From the NCBI GenBank assembly GCA_910579495.1, contig CAJTVD010000001.1, positions 1 to 64,000 of the forward strand: a stretch of 64,000 nt of DNA, given 5' to 3'. The notes under the pieces are model-generated. The model was not told the origin of the DNA and searched no databases. It was given only the letters and a program-made list of their open reading frames with translations. This DNA is from an uncultured Lachnospiraceae bacterium (GTDB lineage Bacteria; Bacillota; Clostridia; Lachnospirales; Lachnospiraceae). The position numbers and the translations under genes are program-made. Below are positions 9,050-17,999 of the stretch, piece after piece. Position 1 is the stretch's first letter, and each line of letters starts with the position of its first letter.

Positions 9050-9076
9050 CACTTTCTTATCACTTTCCCCCACTTT
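9050..9076 (-). promoter_or_regulatory. MraZ operator: three AAAGTG repeats
   Basis: On the minus strand AAAGTG occurs at 9076-9071, 9066-9061 and 9055-9050, spaced 10 and 11 bp, just downstream of the mraZ promoter. The pattern agrees with the AAAGTG-type MraZ box described in Mollicutes and the TGGG-type repeats of other bacteria. Confidence 0.75.
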
Positions 9077-9092
9077 TCACCACCCGTAGACC

Positions 9093-9121
9093 ATTTTAAC
9101 TCAAATTTTGCCTCAGCGCAA
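9093..9121 (-). promoter_or_regulatory. mraZ operon promoter
   Basis: Minus strand TTGCGC (9121-9116), 17-bp spacer, TAAAAT (9098-9093). The MraZ repeats begin about 16 bp after the -10 box. Confidence 0.65.
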
Positions 9122-9123
9122 GC

Positions 9124-9156
9124 AAAAAAAAGAACCCTGCAGCTTCCTGCAAGGCT
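9124..9156 (-). terminator. terminator upstream of the mraZ promoter
   Basis: Minus-strand stem AGCCTTGCAG/CTGCAGGGTT with a GAAG loop, followed by C and eight T residues. It would end transcripts coming from lgt. The rest of 9157-9329 holds no convincing gene; a GGCCAGG/CCTGGCC hairpin without a T-run lies near 9270-9295. Confidence 0.75.
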
Positions 9157-9329
9157 CCAAAAAAACGATTTCTGTGCAATTTTTCCATATATCTGGTGTG
9201 GCCTTTGAATCCCTGGCACCAGATATTGTATTAGGATCCTGAAATAAATTTTTTCTTAATTTCCTCCCCGGCCAGGGCAAGGGATCGCCTGGCCCAAGCC
9301 ATTTATTCTCTAAATTATCTTATTTTTAA

Positions 9330-10220
9330 CTATTTACCGTTCTCTTTCTTCTCCCAGCCACCCCCAGGAGCCTTTCTTTGGCGCATTCTCACTACAATAT
9401 CGCAGATGGCAGCCCCCACAAAAAGCACAATGGCAAGCACCTGGGATACCGGGACCTGGGTGCCGGGAATGAAGAGCTGGTCTGTACGGATGCCTTCGAT
9501 CCACACCCTGCCAAGGCCATAGCCCCCCAGGTACAAAAGGGCGATCTCCCCCTGGAATTTCTTGTGCCTGAAATAGAGCAGCATCAGGATCAGTATCCCC
9601 AGGTTCCACAGGCTTTCATACAAAAAAGTGGGATGTACCTGGATATAGTTGATCCCCTCTCCCATATGCTCTGCAATGGACTGGGAAATGTCCTCACTGC
9701 GCACCGCAGCCGCCGGAAGCCGCATGGCAAATATATTGTCTGTATATTCCCCAAAAACTTCCCTGTTGGTAAAATTCCCCCACCTGCCGATAACCTGCCC
9801 CAGGATCAGCCCCACAACTCCGGTATCCGCCATTTGCAGGGCATTTTTTTTCTTGGCCTTTGCAAACACAAAAAGCGTGATAAACGCTGCGATCACACCG
9901 CCGTAAATGGCAAGCCCTCCCTGGCGGATGTTGAAAATATTCAGCAGGTTATCCTTATAATGGTCCCAGGCAAAAATCACATAGTAGGCCCGCGCCCCCA
10001 CAATGGAAAAAAAGACCGCATAAATGGAAAATTCCCAGTACAGATCCGGATCCTGCCCTGTTTTTTCTGCCACCTTTGCCGCCATCAATATACCTGCTAT
10101 GACGCCCAGCCCGATAATAATTCCGTAAAGGGCAATCTCAAAGCCAAATACCTGAAAACTTTTGGGTACATTTTTTAAATAAATGCCCAGATTTGGAAAA
10201 GCAATATCTTTAAAATCCAT
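9330..10220 (-). CDS. lgt: prolipoprotein diacylglyceryl transferase
   Basis: Transfers diacylglycerol from phosphatidylglycerol to the lipobox Cys of prelipoproteins in the membrane. 296 aa with about seven membrane segments. The Lgt signature GRWGNFTNREVFGEYTDN is intact, and an IRQGGLAIYGG motif is present. AGGAGG precedes the ATG. Two lipoproteins in this window (the ABC binding protein and the DUF1266 protein) would be substrates. Confidence 0.95.
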   Translation of the reverse strand: MDFKDIAFPNLGIYLKNVPKSFQVFGFEIALYGIIIGLGVIAGILMAAKVAEKTGQDPDLYWEFSIYAVFFSIVGARAYYVIFAWDHYKDNLLNIFNIRQGGLAIYGGVIAAFITLFVFAKAKKKNALQMADTGVVGLILGQVIGRWGNFTNREVFGEYTDNIFAMRLPAAAVRSEDISQSIAEHMGEGINYIQVHPTFLYESLWNLGILILMLLYFRHKKFQGEIALLYLGGYGLGRVWIEGIRTDQLFIPGTQVPVSQVLAIVLFVGAAICDIVVRMRQRKAPGGGWEKKENGK

Positions 10221-10240
10221 TTTTCCTCCTGCCTGCTAAG

Positions 10241-10288
10241 CAGGGGCAGGCCGCCTCCCCATATCTGTTTCCTGTGCGGCCGCCCCTG
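10241..10288. repeat. long GC-rich hairpin between ychF and lgt
   Basis: CAGGGGCAGGCCGC (10241-10254) pairs with GCGGCCGCCCCTG (10276-10288) with one bulged base. No T-run follows, so it looks more like an mRNA-stability or processing element than a terminator. Confidence 0.5.
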
Positions 10289-10300
10289 TATATAGCATAT

Positions 10301-11398
10301 TCAGACATTAAACCGGAACAAAATCACGTCCCCATCTTTTACCACATAGTCCTTCCCTTCCATACCTACCAGGCCCTTTTCCCTGGCCGCCGCCAGGGAA
10401 CCCTGTTCCAGCAAATCTTTATAATTTACCACCTCAGCCTTGATAAAGCCTCTTTCAAAGTCGGTATGTATTTTACCTGCTGCCTGGGGTGCCTTGGTGC
10501 CGGCTTTGATGGTCCACGCCCTGGTTTCATCCTCCCCTGCGGTAAGGAAGCTGAACAGCCCCAAAAGCCGGTAACTGGCTTTGATCAGCTTTTCCAGGCC
10601 TGATTCCGCAAGCCCCAGATCTTCTAAGAACATTGCCTTTTCCTCTTCGTCCAACTCGGAAATTTCCTGCTCTATCTGGGCACAGATCACAAACACCTCA
10701 CTTCCATTTCCGGCAGCAAATTCCCGTACTGCCCCAACCCCTGTGTTGTCCGCGCCATCATTACCGATATCCTCCTCCCCCACATTGGCGGCAAAGATCA
10801 CCGGCTTATAGGTGAGCAGGTTATAAGACTGCAAAAGTGCCTGTTCATCCTCATCCCCCGGGATATAGCTCCTGGCGGGCTTTCCCTGCTCTAAGTGGGA
10901 TTTCAACGCTTCTAGCAAAGAAGCCTCCTTTGCCAGTGACTTGTCCATCCGTGCCGCTTTCCCTGTCTTGGCGATCCGCCTTTCCAATACTTCAATATCC
11001 GCAAAGATCAGTTCCAGGTCTATGGTCTCAATATCCCGCAGGGGATCTACACTGCCGTCCACATGGATGACGTTGGCGTCCTCAAAGCACCGCACTACAT
11101 GGACTACCGCATCCACTTCCCTGATATTGCTCAGGAACTGGTTGCCAAGCCCTTCCCCTTTGGAAGCGCCCTTTACCAGCCCCGCAATATCCACAAACTC
11201 TATTACCGCAGGGGTCACCTTCTTGGAGTGGTACATATCCCCTAAGAGCTTGAGCCGTTCGTCCGGCACCGTCACGATGCCCACATTGGGGTCTATGGTG
11301 CAGAAAGGGTAATTGGCTGACTCCGCCCCTGCTTTGGTCAGGGAATTAAATAACGTGCTTTTTCCTACGTTGGGAAGACCTACGATGCCTAATTTCAT
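10301..11398 (-). CDS. ychF: ribosome-associated ATPase YchF
   Basis: Obg-related P-loop ATPase that binds ribosomes, 365 aa, full length. G1 is GLPNVGKST, G3 is DIAGLVKGASKGEGLGN; the C-terminal TGS-like domain ends RFNV. GGAGGATAT lies before the ATG. An integrase gene sits immediately upstream, so the native upstream region may have been displaced. Confidence 0.96.
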   Translation of the reverse strand: MKLGIVGLPNVGKSTLFNSLTKAGAESANYPFCTIDPNVGIVTVPDERLKLLGDMYHSKKVTPAVIEFVDIAGLVKGASKGEGLGNQFLSNIREVDAVVHVVRCFEDANVIHVDGSVDPLRDIETIDLELIFADIEVLERRIAKTGKAARMDKSLAKEASLLEALKSHLEQGKPARSYIPGDEDEQALLQSYNLLTYKPVIFAANVGEEDIGNDGADNTGVGAVREFAAGNGSEVFVICAQIEQEISELDEEEKAMFLEDLGLAESGLEKLIKASYRLLGLFSFLTAGEDETRAWTIKAGTKAPQAAGKIHTDFERGFIKAEVVNYKDLLEQGSLAAAREKGLVGMEGKDYVVKDGDVILFRFNV

Positions 11399-11460
11399 TT
11401 TACTCTATATCCTCCTTAAAAAGCTTGATTTTATGCGGTTTTCGACTTTCAAGGCTTTGG

Positions 11461-11484
11461 TTACGTACCAATTTACGTACCAAT
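11461..11484. repeat. tandem 12-bp direct repeat next to the integrase
   Basis: TTACGTACCAAT occurs twice head to tail. It lies between ychF and the 3' end of the integrase gene, where Tn916-like elements carry integrase arm-binding repeats; possibly part of an attachment/end region. Confidence 0.55.
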
Positions 11485-11496
11485 CTGAACCATTCA

Positions 11497-11572
11497 AAAT
11501 TTCAAAATAGATTTTGAGCCATGCTTGCATGGGCGAAAATATCTATTTGAAATTTTAGTTGGCGAAGCCAAC
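11497..11572. repeat. nested inverted repeats at the element end
   Basis: AAATTTCAAAATAGAT (11497-11512) pairs with ATCTATTTGAAATTT (11541-11555) with one missing base. Inside is GCCATGC/GCATGGGC, and directly after it lies the perfect palindrome GTTGGCGAAGCCAAC. On the minus strand these follow the integrase stop. They may be a terminator-like or recombination-site structure. Confidence 0.5.
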
Positions 11573-11613
11573 GAGCGAGAAAACGAATGTTTTCGAGCTG
11601 TGTGGTTCAAATA

Positions 11614-12738
11614 TTACACAACCTTGAGCGAGGCTGCAATTTTTTCAATTTCCTTATGCTTTTCATCTTCTGTCGTGTGAACATACAGATTCATTGTTAT
11701 ACCAATATTCGAATGTCCAAGTATCGTCTGCAACGTCTTTGGTCTCATACCGCCCTCAATACATCTGGTGGCAAATGTATGACGCAATACATGCATGGAG
11801 AATCTCGGAATGCCTATCTTGTCACACTGTTTAAACAACATGGTATCATACGTGCTGTTTTTGACCGGCGTTCCTTTTCTACACAGGAAAACATATTCTG
11901 ACCATTCCATTGGAATTACTTTGACTTCAAGATTCTTCTGCTTCCGCAACATATCTATTGCTTCATCCGTCAATGGAATGGAACGATACCCCGATTTACT
12001 CTTAGGTTCTCCGCTCCTCCATTCCCCGGTAGCGTATTGATATTCCATAGAACGGCTAATCGTCAAGGTACGGTTATCAAAATCAATATCTGACCATTTC
12101 AAGCCTACAAGTTCTCCTGTCCTAAGCCCTGTCTGCAGCAAAAACTTATACTGGTACTCGTATGTATTTCCTACGATTCCTTTTACAAACCTTTTCTGCT
12201 GCTCCAACGTCAGCGCTTCTTTCTTCTGTGTAGGTTTTCCAATATCAGACTTTACCATTCCATTACAGGGATTTTTCATAATCACATCATTTTGATACGC
12301 ATAATCAAGCATATTGAACAATGTTATCCTTGCCTGATAAATAGTAGATGTACGATACCCTTCATCTGCCATCCGGTTCATGACCATCTGGCATTGAATC
12401 GGTTTTACTTCTGACAAAATCATCTTTCCAATCACAGGATCAATGTTATGCTCATAACGCTCTGTATAATTTCTTACCGTATTTGGGCGTACAGTCCGCT
12501 TCTTCATGCTGATCCAGTAGTCAAACCATGCCTTTACCGTCATTTCTGCCGGGAAATTCAGATTGCTATGCTCGTCCTGATACTGTGAATCTGCCAGCCA
12601 CTGCCTGCACTCTTGCAGTTTATGGAATAATTTCTGTTTCCGTTGTCCATATTTAGTGGTAAATCTGCCAACATAGAAACCGTCAGACCTTTGACTTATT
12701 CCAACACCAAGTTCCTTTCCTTTTAAGTCTTTTCCCAT
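11614..12738 (-). CDS. tyrosine recombinase/integrase, Tn916 family
   Basis: Site-specific integrase of a conjugative or mobilisable element, 374 aa. Arm-binding N-terminal domain (1-60), SAM-like core-binding domain, then catalytic domain with Arg in TGLRTGEL, HVLRHTFATR, LGHS and nucleophile Tyr in MNLYVHTT, so the enzyme looks intact. ATG at 12738 is preferred (AGGAG 8 bases upstream) over TTG at 12756. Paired with an excisionase gene upstream. No conjugation genes remain nearby, so the element is reduced. Confidence 0.9.
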   Translation of the reverse strand: MGKDLKGKELGVGISQRSDGFYVGRFTTKYGQRKQKLFHKLQECRQWLADSQYQDEHSNLNFPAEMTVKAWFDYWISMKKRTVRPNTVRNYTERYEHNIDPVIGKMILSEVKPIQCQMVMNRMADEGYRTSTIYQARITLFNMLDYAYQNDVIMKNPCNGMVKSDIGKPTQKKEALTLEQQKRFVKGIVGNTYEYQYKFLLQTGLRTGELVGLKWSDIDFDNRTLTISRSMEYQYATGEWRSGEPKSKSGYRSIPLTDEAIDMLRKQKNLEVKVIPMEWSEYVFLCRKGTPVKNSTYDTMLFKQCDKIGIPRFSMHVLRHTFATRCIEGGMRPKTLQTILGHSNIGITMNLYVHTTEDEKHKEIEKIAASLKVV

Positions 12739-12839
12739 AGTAAAAGCTCCTTTCAAAAAAGAGCCTTAACACCAAATGCTCAGCAAGCTGAGCATTGTCA
12801 GTATAGCATAGTAAGGCTCAAAAGTAAATTACAGGATTT

Positions 12840-13049
12840 CTATATTTCCAATGTGCAACTCAGGAAATACTCAAATTCTCTACGTTTTACAAGTTTCTTC
12901 TTTCCCACGTACAACACAAAGCTACAACCTGGCACCTTCAATAATTCTTCTATCCGGTTAATTCCGATATTGGAATATTCTGATGCTTCCTTAATCGTCA
13001 AATTGGCTTTCTCCCAAATTGGTACTTTATCTATGTTACTATTACTCAT
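12840..13049 (-). CDS. excisionase, Tn916 Xis-like
   Basis: 69-aa DNA-binding directionality factor with the winged-helix pattern TIKEASEYSNIGINRIEELL and a basic C-terminal half. ATG at 13049 is used; a TTG at 13058 is too close to its AAAGGAT. It lies upstream of the integrase, as in Tn916-type elements. Confidence 0.8.
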   Translation of the reverse strand: MSNSNIDKVPIWEKANLTIKEASEYSNIGINRIEELLKVPGCSFVLYVGKKKLVKRREFEYFLSCTLEI

Positions 13050-13082
13050 ATTTTTCAACTATCCTTTCTGCTGCTTTCTGCG

Positions 13083-14009
13083 TTATCCGACCATCTTCCC
13101 TGCCACAACAAGAAACCTCCCATTTTTCCCATGAATCCTCCTGTCACAGGTGGCAAGGGTGATGATGCTGGTGGGAGCGTGGTCTGGTTCTGCATAATAC
13201 AATGCCCTTCCCTGTAACTGCTCCATCCATGCATTGTAGCTTTCCATATCCCCATGGTTCCTTATGCGGAAATCCCATCCTTCCAGATCGTCTATGCTGT
13301 ATTTGACCACTGCCATCACCTGATAGGCGGCGGCACTCCCATAGGCATAGGCATCTGTGAAATAGATGATCCGGTTTTCCTTGAAATAATCTTCCTTCTC
13401 ATAATCTAACAGGGTGGAAAACATGGCATCGGAGCCTGTACCCATGTTGTGGCCGTAGATAACGCGGTTGAAATCCCATACCTGCGTGTCCTTATCCATG
13501 AAAGGGCATCCGGCGCTGCTCTTATCCCCTGTGAAATCGTGGGAGAGGTAAAAGGCATTGTCATCTGTTCCCACTACGGGAAAATTAATTAAGGTATCAG
13601 GGATGCAGAGCCAGCCTTTGATATCCTCATTTTCACTGCATAAGGCATCCCAATCATATGCTTCCAATCCCTTCTCCCTCATTTCCGCTTCATACTCCTG
13701 CCTGTACCGCTCCGCATCCGCTTCCATTTCGGAGATAAGTTCTTCCAGTTCCGCCGCCGCTTCCTTCTGCGACTTTTCCCTTTCTTCTTCCAAGATAACA
13801 TCAAGCTGTGCATAAGCGTCTGCTATCGCCTGGTATTTTTCAAGCTGTCTCACTGCCTTATAGCGGAAGATCCCCATCCCAGCCATACAGACAAAGGCAA
13901 GGGAAATTCCCACTATGATCTGCACTGCGATCCGCTGCCTTTTCTTTTCCGGCAGGCCAGGGAAAAGTTTCTCCCCAAGCCAGCTAACAAAATATTTTAA
14001 TTTTTCCAT
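13083..14009 (-). CDS. class B sortase
   Basis: Membrane-anchored transpeptidase linking surface proteins to the cell wall. 308 aa: cytoplasmic basic start, membrane helix (about 25-45), acidic coiled coil (about 55-115), then the sortase domain with catalytic His in YGHNM, Cys in TLATCDRR and Arg shortly after. The coiled-coil spacer is long for the family. The repeat adhesin just upstream in transcription order, ending in a sorting-like tail (PVIQTGH plus a hydrophobic helix), is the likely substrate. Confidence 0.88.
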   Translation of the reverse strand: MEKLKYFVSWLGEKLFPGLPEKKRQRIAVQIIVGISLAFVCMAGMGIFRYKAVRQLEKYQAIADAYAQLDVILEEEREKSQKEAAAELEELISEMEADAERYRQEYEAEMREKGLEAYDWDALCSENEDIKGWLCIPDTLINFPVVGTDDNAFYLSHDFTGDKSSAGCPFMDKDTQVWDFNRVIYGHNMGTGSDAMFSTLLDYEKEDYFKENRIIYFTDAYAYGSAAAYQVMAVVKYSIDDLEGWDFRIRNHGDMESYNAWMEQLQGRALYYAEPDHAPTSIITLATCDRRIHGKNGRFLVVAGKMVG

Positions 14010-14036
14010 GTGCTTCCTTTCTTCTCTATATATAAA

Positions 14037-14122
14037 GCGGCAGATACCGCCATATTCAAATAAATATGTTTCCGGGTATCTGCCGCCATGGTTTCAAAAG
14101 GCAGGAGCAAAAGCCCCTGCCG
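14037..14122 (-). terminator. two consecutive hairpins between adhesin and sortase genes
   Basis: Minus strand: GGCAGGGGC/GCTCCTGCC with a TTTT loop followed by TTTT (14101-14122) ends the adhesin transcript. Next is a perfect 12-bp GCGGCAGATACC/GGTATCTGCCGC hairpin (14037-14086) followed by TTTATATATA just before the sortase ribosome site. Confidence 0.65.
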
Positions 14123-14230
14123 CATTAACCGTGATTATCACAGCATTATTTGATCCCTGCCTGTTCCTGTACCATAAAATATTTCCTTATAATACACACC
14201 CACTACAGGCAGCTTTTCCCCATCTGTCTT

Positions 14231-16534
14231 TCAAGGACAGATTTTCTTCCCTTCAAGCACAGATGCAGCAGCAAGCATAACGCCGCACAGCCCAAGGGCA
14301 GCAAGAAGATAAAAGGGTGACGCATGGCCAGTCTGGATGACCGGCTCCGTTCCTTTTCCTGCATTTCCACTTCCTCCTTCCGTTTTGGTATCTGTATTTT
14401 TATCTGAAGGGCTGCCTGCCGAATTGCCGGAGACAGTGCCGCTTGTATTCTGATTTTTGTCCGGAGTGTTTTGTCCATCTTTTCCGTTGGTATTGTTTTC
14501 TTCTGTTTTCTCCCATCTTGCATAGAGGCTGATGCTCCTGCCGGGCTTATAGGTCTCTCCCTCTGTTCCGATAAATACCTGCCTGTCTGTGTACCAGCCT
14601 TTGAAGGTGTAACCCTCACGCTCTGCAGCCGGGAGCTTCACACTGCCGCCCTTTACCACTTTGACGGATGCATTCTTTGTCTTGCCACCGTTGGCATCAT
14701 ATTTGATGGTATAGGTATTTAAGGTTTCATTAGAATTATCGCCATCCTGTGTATTGTCTCCGCTTTCTGTATTTCCACTGTTCCCTGAATCTCCATTGCC
14801 GCCGCTGTTTTCTTTTGACTTCTCCCATTTCGCATAAAAGTCTGTATCTCTGGTAATCCGGTAGGTATCATGGCATGCCCCTGCAAACTGCGTCAGGCCA
14901 TCATCCAGATACCAGCCTGTGAAATCATATCCTTCACGTTCCGGCATGGGAAGGTAAAGGCTCCCGTCCTTAATAATGGTAATCTCTTTTACCTTAATCG
15001 TTCCTTTTCCTGCATGGAAAGTCACTTTACAGGTTTCGGGATCATCGTCATTATCAGAATCTATTTCTGTTTCCTTTTCCCAGAGTGCATAAGCTGTCAT
15101 ATCCTTAACCGCTTTCATCTCACTGCCGGGGATTCCAAGAAGGATTCCGCCGTCTTTTTCTGTGTACCAGCCAAGGAAGCTGTAACCTCCCTTTTCCGTC
15201 TTGGGCAGGCGGATGATACTGCCTTTTTCTGCCTTGACCGGATTTACTTCTTTTCCTCCGTCAGTGTCAAAAGTAATGGTAACTTTCACTGCCTCTTTCT
15301 TCTCAAAATGTGCCTTTAAAATAATATCTCCCTGTACGGTAAATTCCTCGCCAGCCTGTCCGGCACAGATGCTATCGTCAGAAGCAAGGAACCATCCAAG
15401 GAACTCATAGCCTGTCTTAGTGCAGGCAGGAAGGATAATTGCGCTGCCTTTTTCTGCGGAAATGCTCTCCCTTGCAGCCTCGCCACCGTCAGCGTCAAAG
15501 GTAACGGTGCAGATGACCGTTTCATCTTCCTTCTTTTCATAACGGGCTTTCAATGTCACATCATCAGAGACAGTGTACTCTTCCCCTGCCTGTCCGGCAC
15601 AGGTGTCTCCGTCATACCAGCCGATAAACTCATAACCTTCCTTAGTACAATCGGGAAGAATAATGGTATCGCCTACTTTAGCGGTAATGTCTCCCCCTTC
15701 CATCTTCCCACCGTCTGCGTCAAAGGTGACTGTTGATTCTGACTTTTCCCATGCGGCATAATAAGATGTATCTTTCTGGGGTGCATAATGCTTCTCCCCT
15801 GCATCTCCTGCAAACACTGTCAGTGCTTCATCCTCATACCAGCCTTTAAAGCCGTAGCCTTTTCTGGAAGCGTCAGGGAATGCGATGTTTGCCCCGGGGA
15901 TCACCTGTGCGCTGTCAGTCCTCCCTTCCCCGTCATTATAGATATAGGTAAGGGTGACAGGCTCTTTTGCCTCCCATTTCGCATAGAGGTAAAGGTTCCC
16001 TGTAAGGCTTGTCTCCTGCCCCGGCGCATAATCGGTTCCGGTTCCGTCAGGTTCTGTATTCCAGCCGATAAAGTTATATCCGAAATTTACAATATTTCCC
16101 ATAAGAGGGAAAAGCGCTTCCTGGTCCATGATGGCCACTGTGTCCTCACTGGTATAGAGGTTCGGATCGGAACACATATCGCTGGCTCCTGTAGGGCTGT
16201 TGTTGGCATCATAGGTAACGGAATAGGCCTTGGGCACTTCTGCAAGGTAGATGTTTTCGCCCCTTTTCTCTGTGCAGTAATCTCTGGTATGCCATGGGAA
16301 CTGCTCCGGGCTTGCGTCCTTGTGGTATTTCACCCCGCCAATCAGCACCCTTCCGGGCTTTACCACATCAGGGAATCCCCCAAGAACAAAGGTAGAATCA
16401 CTTTCAAAATCTTCATCCAGAAGGATGGATGCGCCTGTGTTATAAAAGAACAGGATATCGCAGGGGTCAACTCCCAATGTAAGGTTATCTTCCATAACAA
16501 TCTTTCCTGCAAGAATGATACCTGTCTCGTTCAT
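14231..16534 (-). CDS. repeat adhesin, 3' part of a frameshifted gene
   Basis: Sortase-anchored surface protein made of seven InlB-type B repeats (Listeria-Bacteroides/Flg_new, about 70 aa each, typified by VTFDADGG...GYEFLGWY...LKARYEK). A Gly/Asn/Ser/Thr spacer follows, then PVIQTGH, a membrane helix and a KKICP tail. The reading frame is open back to about 16593 and continues the protein encoded by the upstream ORF (16531-17871): LSEGKSYAGGTICY precedes the first Met here. The two were almost certainly one gene of about 1,220 codons broken by a single-base shift near 16586-16592; a sequencing error cannot be excluded. Confidence 0.8.
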   Translation of the reverse strand: MNETGIILAGKIVMEDNLTLGVDPCDILFFYNTGASILLDEDFESDSTFVLGGFPDVVKPGRVLIGGVKYHKDASPEQFPWHTRDYCTEKRGENIYLAEVPKAYSVTYDANNSPTGASDMCSDPNLYTSEDTVAIMDQEALFPLMGNIVNFGYNFIGWNTEPDGTGTDYAPGQETSLTGNLYLYAKWEAKEPVTLTYIYNDGEGRTDSAQVIPGANIAFPDASRKGYGFKGWYEDEALTVFAGDAGEKHYAPQKDTSYYAAWEKSESTVTFDADGGKMEGGDITAKVGDTIILPDCTKEGYEFIGWYDGDTCAGQAGEEYTVSDDVTLKARYEKKEDETVICTVTFDADGGEAARESISAEKGSAIILPACTKTGYEFLGWFLASDDSICAGQAGEEFTVQGDIILKAHFEKKEAVKVTITFDTDGGKEVNPVKAEKGSIIRLPKTEKGGYSFLGWYTEKDGGILLGIPGSEMKAVKDMTAYALWEKETEIDSDNDDDPETCKVTFHAGKGTIKVKEITIIKDGSLYLPMPEREGYDFTGWYLDDGLTQFAGACHDTYRITRDTDFYAKWEKSKENSGGNGDSGNSGNTESGDNTQDGDNSNETLNTYTIKYDANGGKTKNASVKVVKGGSVKLPAAEREGYTFKGWYTDRQVFIGTEGETYKPGRSISLYARWEKTEENNTNGKDGQNTPDKNQNTSGTVSGNSAGSPSDKNTDTKTEGGSGNAGKGTEPVIQTGHASPFYLLAALGLCGVMLAAASVLEGKKICP

Positions 16535-17871
16535 GTAGCAGATGGTGCCGCCTGCATAGCTTTTTCCCTCTGAAAGGTTTCCCCGGAAGTACAGTCATGT
16601 ATCCCAAGGGGTTCCGTTCCCTCCCCTTCTAATGTCTGGACTGCGCTGCCCCTTCCCGCCACATTTCCGGTAAAAATGCATCTGATAAACTTAGGGCGGT
16701 GTCCTGTGTAGGTACAGATTCCGCCGCCATCATAACCAGAGTAATTTCCTTCAATCATGGTGTCTGTCACTGTAAAGGGCGCCTTGCTGTATATCCCGCC
16801 GCCTGTGGAGCCTGCGCTGTTTCCCGATATGGTCATGCCGGAAAGCTCTGCATCCCCTTCCAGCAGCATACCGCCGCCCCGCGCCCCTGCGTGGCAGCCT
16901 GTGACTGTGCCGGATGCGGCTTTCACATGGGAGCCTGCCTCTGACCGGATGCCGCCGCCTCCGCCGGATGTACAGCAGTTCCTAATCAGGCCGCCATCCA
17001 TGGTAAAACTGCCGCTTTGCCTGATATGTAATGCCCCGGCTGTGTGGAGCGGCCTGCCGCTGCCATCGCTCTCATATCCGTCTGTGTTGTAATTATTCTG
17101 AAGGACGGTTCCGCCCTCCATGGCGTAAGAGCCATCCACGTAGATCAGGGGGCTGTTCCAGACTTTGCCGGAATTGTTGAAATCACTATCCAACACTGCG
17201 CCTCCATCAAAGATGATATCCTGCGTAGTAAGGCCCCCGCCTGTCACTGCAAGCAGGACGGTATCGGTATTTGTGCCATAATATTTACCGGAAAAGCCTT
17301 CCTCCCTGCTGATCGTCACCGGGTTCCCTGCATCCTCACTTTTTAGAGTGATGTTATCAGCAGTGATTTCAAGGGTAGCTGATACCCTGCAGTCCTTAAG
17401 GACTGTGGTAGTATCACCAGCCTGTGCATCTGCAAAGGCTTCCTCCAGTTCCTCATAACCGGTATCCCCGATCCTTGCCTCATAAGTGACAGTAATGTCC
17501 TGCCCCGGTTCCTGATCCTGATCCGGTTTCCAGTTGGCATAAAGCCACAGGTCACGCTCCGGCGTGTACTCACTCCCGGCAGCCCCTACAGCCTTGAAGG
17601 TATGCACATTCCCACTTTCAGTTACATCCATCCAGCTTTCAAGGCAATGCCCCTCATAAGATGCATCCGGCAGGGTAATACTTTCCCCTCTGGGTACGGA
17701 AACGCTCTCTGTCTCACAGGTTCCCTCACAGGCTTCAAACCTGACTGTGTAGGTCTCTTCCCCTTCCGCCGCTTTTACAGGCAGGGGAACGCTCCCCAAT
17801 ACCCCTGCGCCAATGGTGGATAACATGGCGGCAAACAGGAGAATCTTTGAAAATTTCCTTTTTCTTCCCAT
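16531..17871 (-). CDS. repeat adhesin, 5' part of a frameshifted gene
   Basis: N-terminal part of the surface protein: signal peptide (cleavage near VKAAEG), one InlB-type B repeat ending YANWKP, then a right-handed beta-helix-like stretch with repeated GGG(I/M) turns (SGGGIYS, DGGGICTY, GGGGGIRS). The last about 16 residues after HDCTSG are out of frame; the +1 frame restores a sensible sequence that joins the downstream ORF. AAAGGAAAAAG precedes the ATG. It carries a long structured leader. Confidence 0.8.
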   Translation of the reverse strand: MGRKRKFSKILLFAAMLSTIGAGVLGSVPLPVKAAEGEETYTVRFEACEGTCETESVSVPRGESITLPDASYEGHCLESWMDVTESGNVHTFKAVGAAGSEYTPERDLWLYANWKPDQDQEPGQDITVTYEARIGDTGYEELEEAFADAQAGDTTTVLKDCRVSATLEITADNITLKSEDAGNPVTISREEGFSGKYYGTNTDTVLLAVTGGGLTTQDIIFDGGAVLDSDFNNSGKVWNSPLIYVDGSYAMEGGTVLQNNYNTDGYESDGSGRPLHTAGALHIRQSGSFTMDGGLIRNCCTSGGGGGIRSEAGSHVKAASGTVTGCHAGARGGGMLLEGDAELSGMTISGNSAGSTGGGIYSKAPFTVTDTMIEGNYSGYDGGGICTYTGHRPKFIRCIFTGNVAGRGSAVQTLEGEGTEPLGIHDCTSGETFQREKAMQAAPSAT

Positions 17872-17911
17872 ACTTTTTCCTTTCTTTTCTTATTTTGGTT
17901 TTCACAGGGTA

Positions 17912-17999
17912 GCAGCCTGTTTCTTACTTCCAGACTGCTTCCCCCACATAGTTTCAGGGGTAAATCCCCTGTTCTTACAGCAACGCTGCATTTACAGCG
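17912..17999 (-). ncRNA. structured leader of the adhesin gene, three hairpins
   Basis: In transcription order: CGCTG/CAGCG (17999-17984), CAGGGG/CCCCTG (17971-17955), GCAGTCTG/CAGGCTGC (17938-17912). Ahead of them lies AGGAG and a tiny in-frame ORF (VVLKNYAVNAALL). It does not fit the c-di-GMP classes I know. Beyond about 18035, up to 18170, I see nothing else. Confidence 0.4.

Noticed and set aside
17912..17999. c-di-GMP riboswitch upstream of the adhesin gene
   Set aside because: The conserved core sequences of class I and class II that I know are absent; only generic hairpins are seen.
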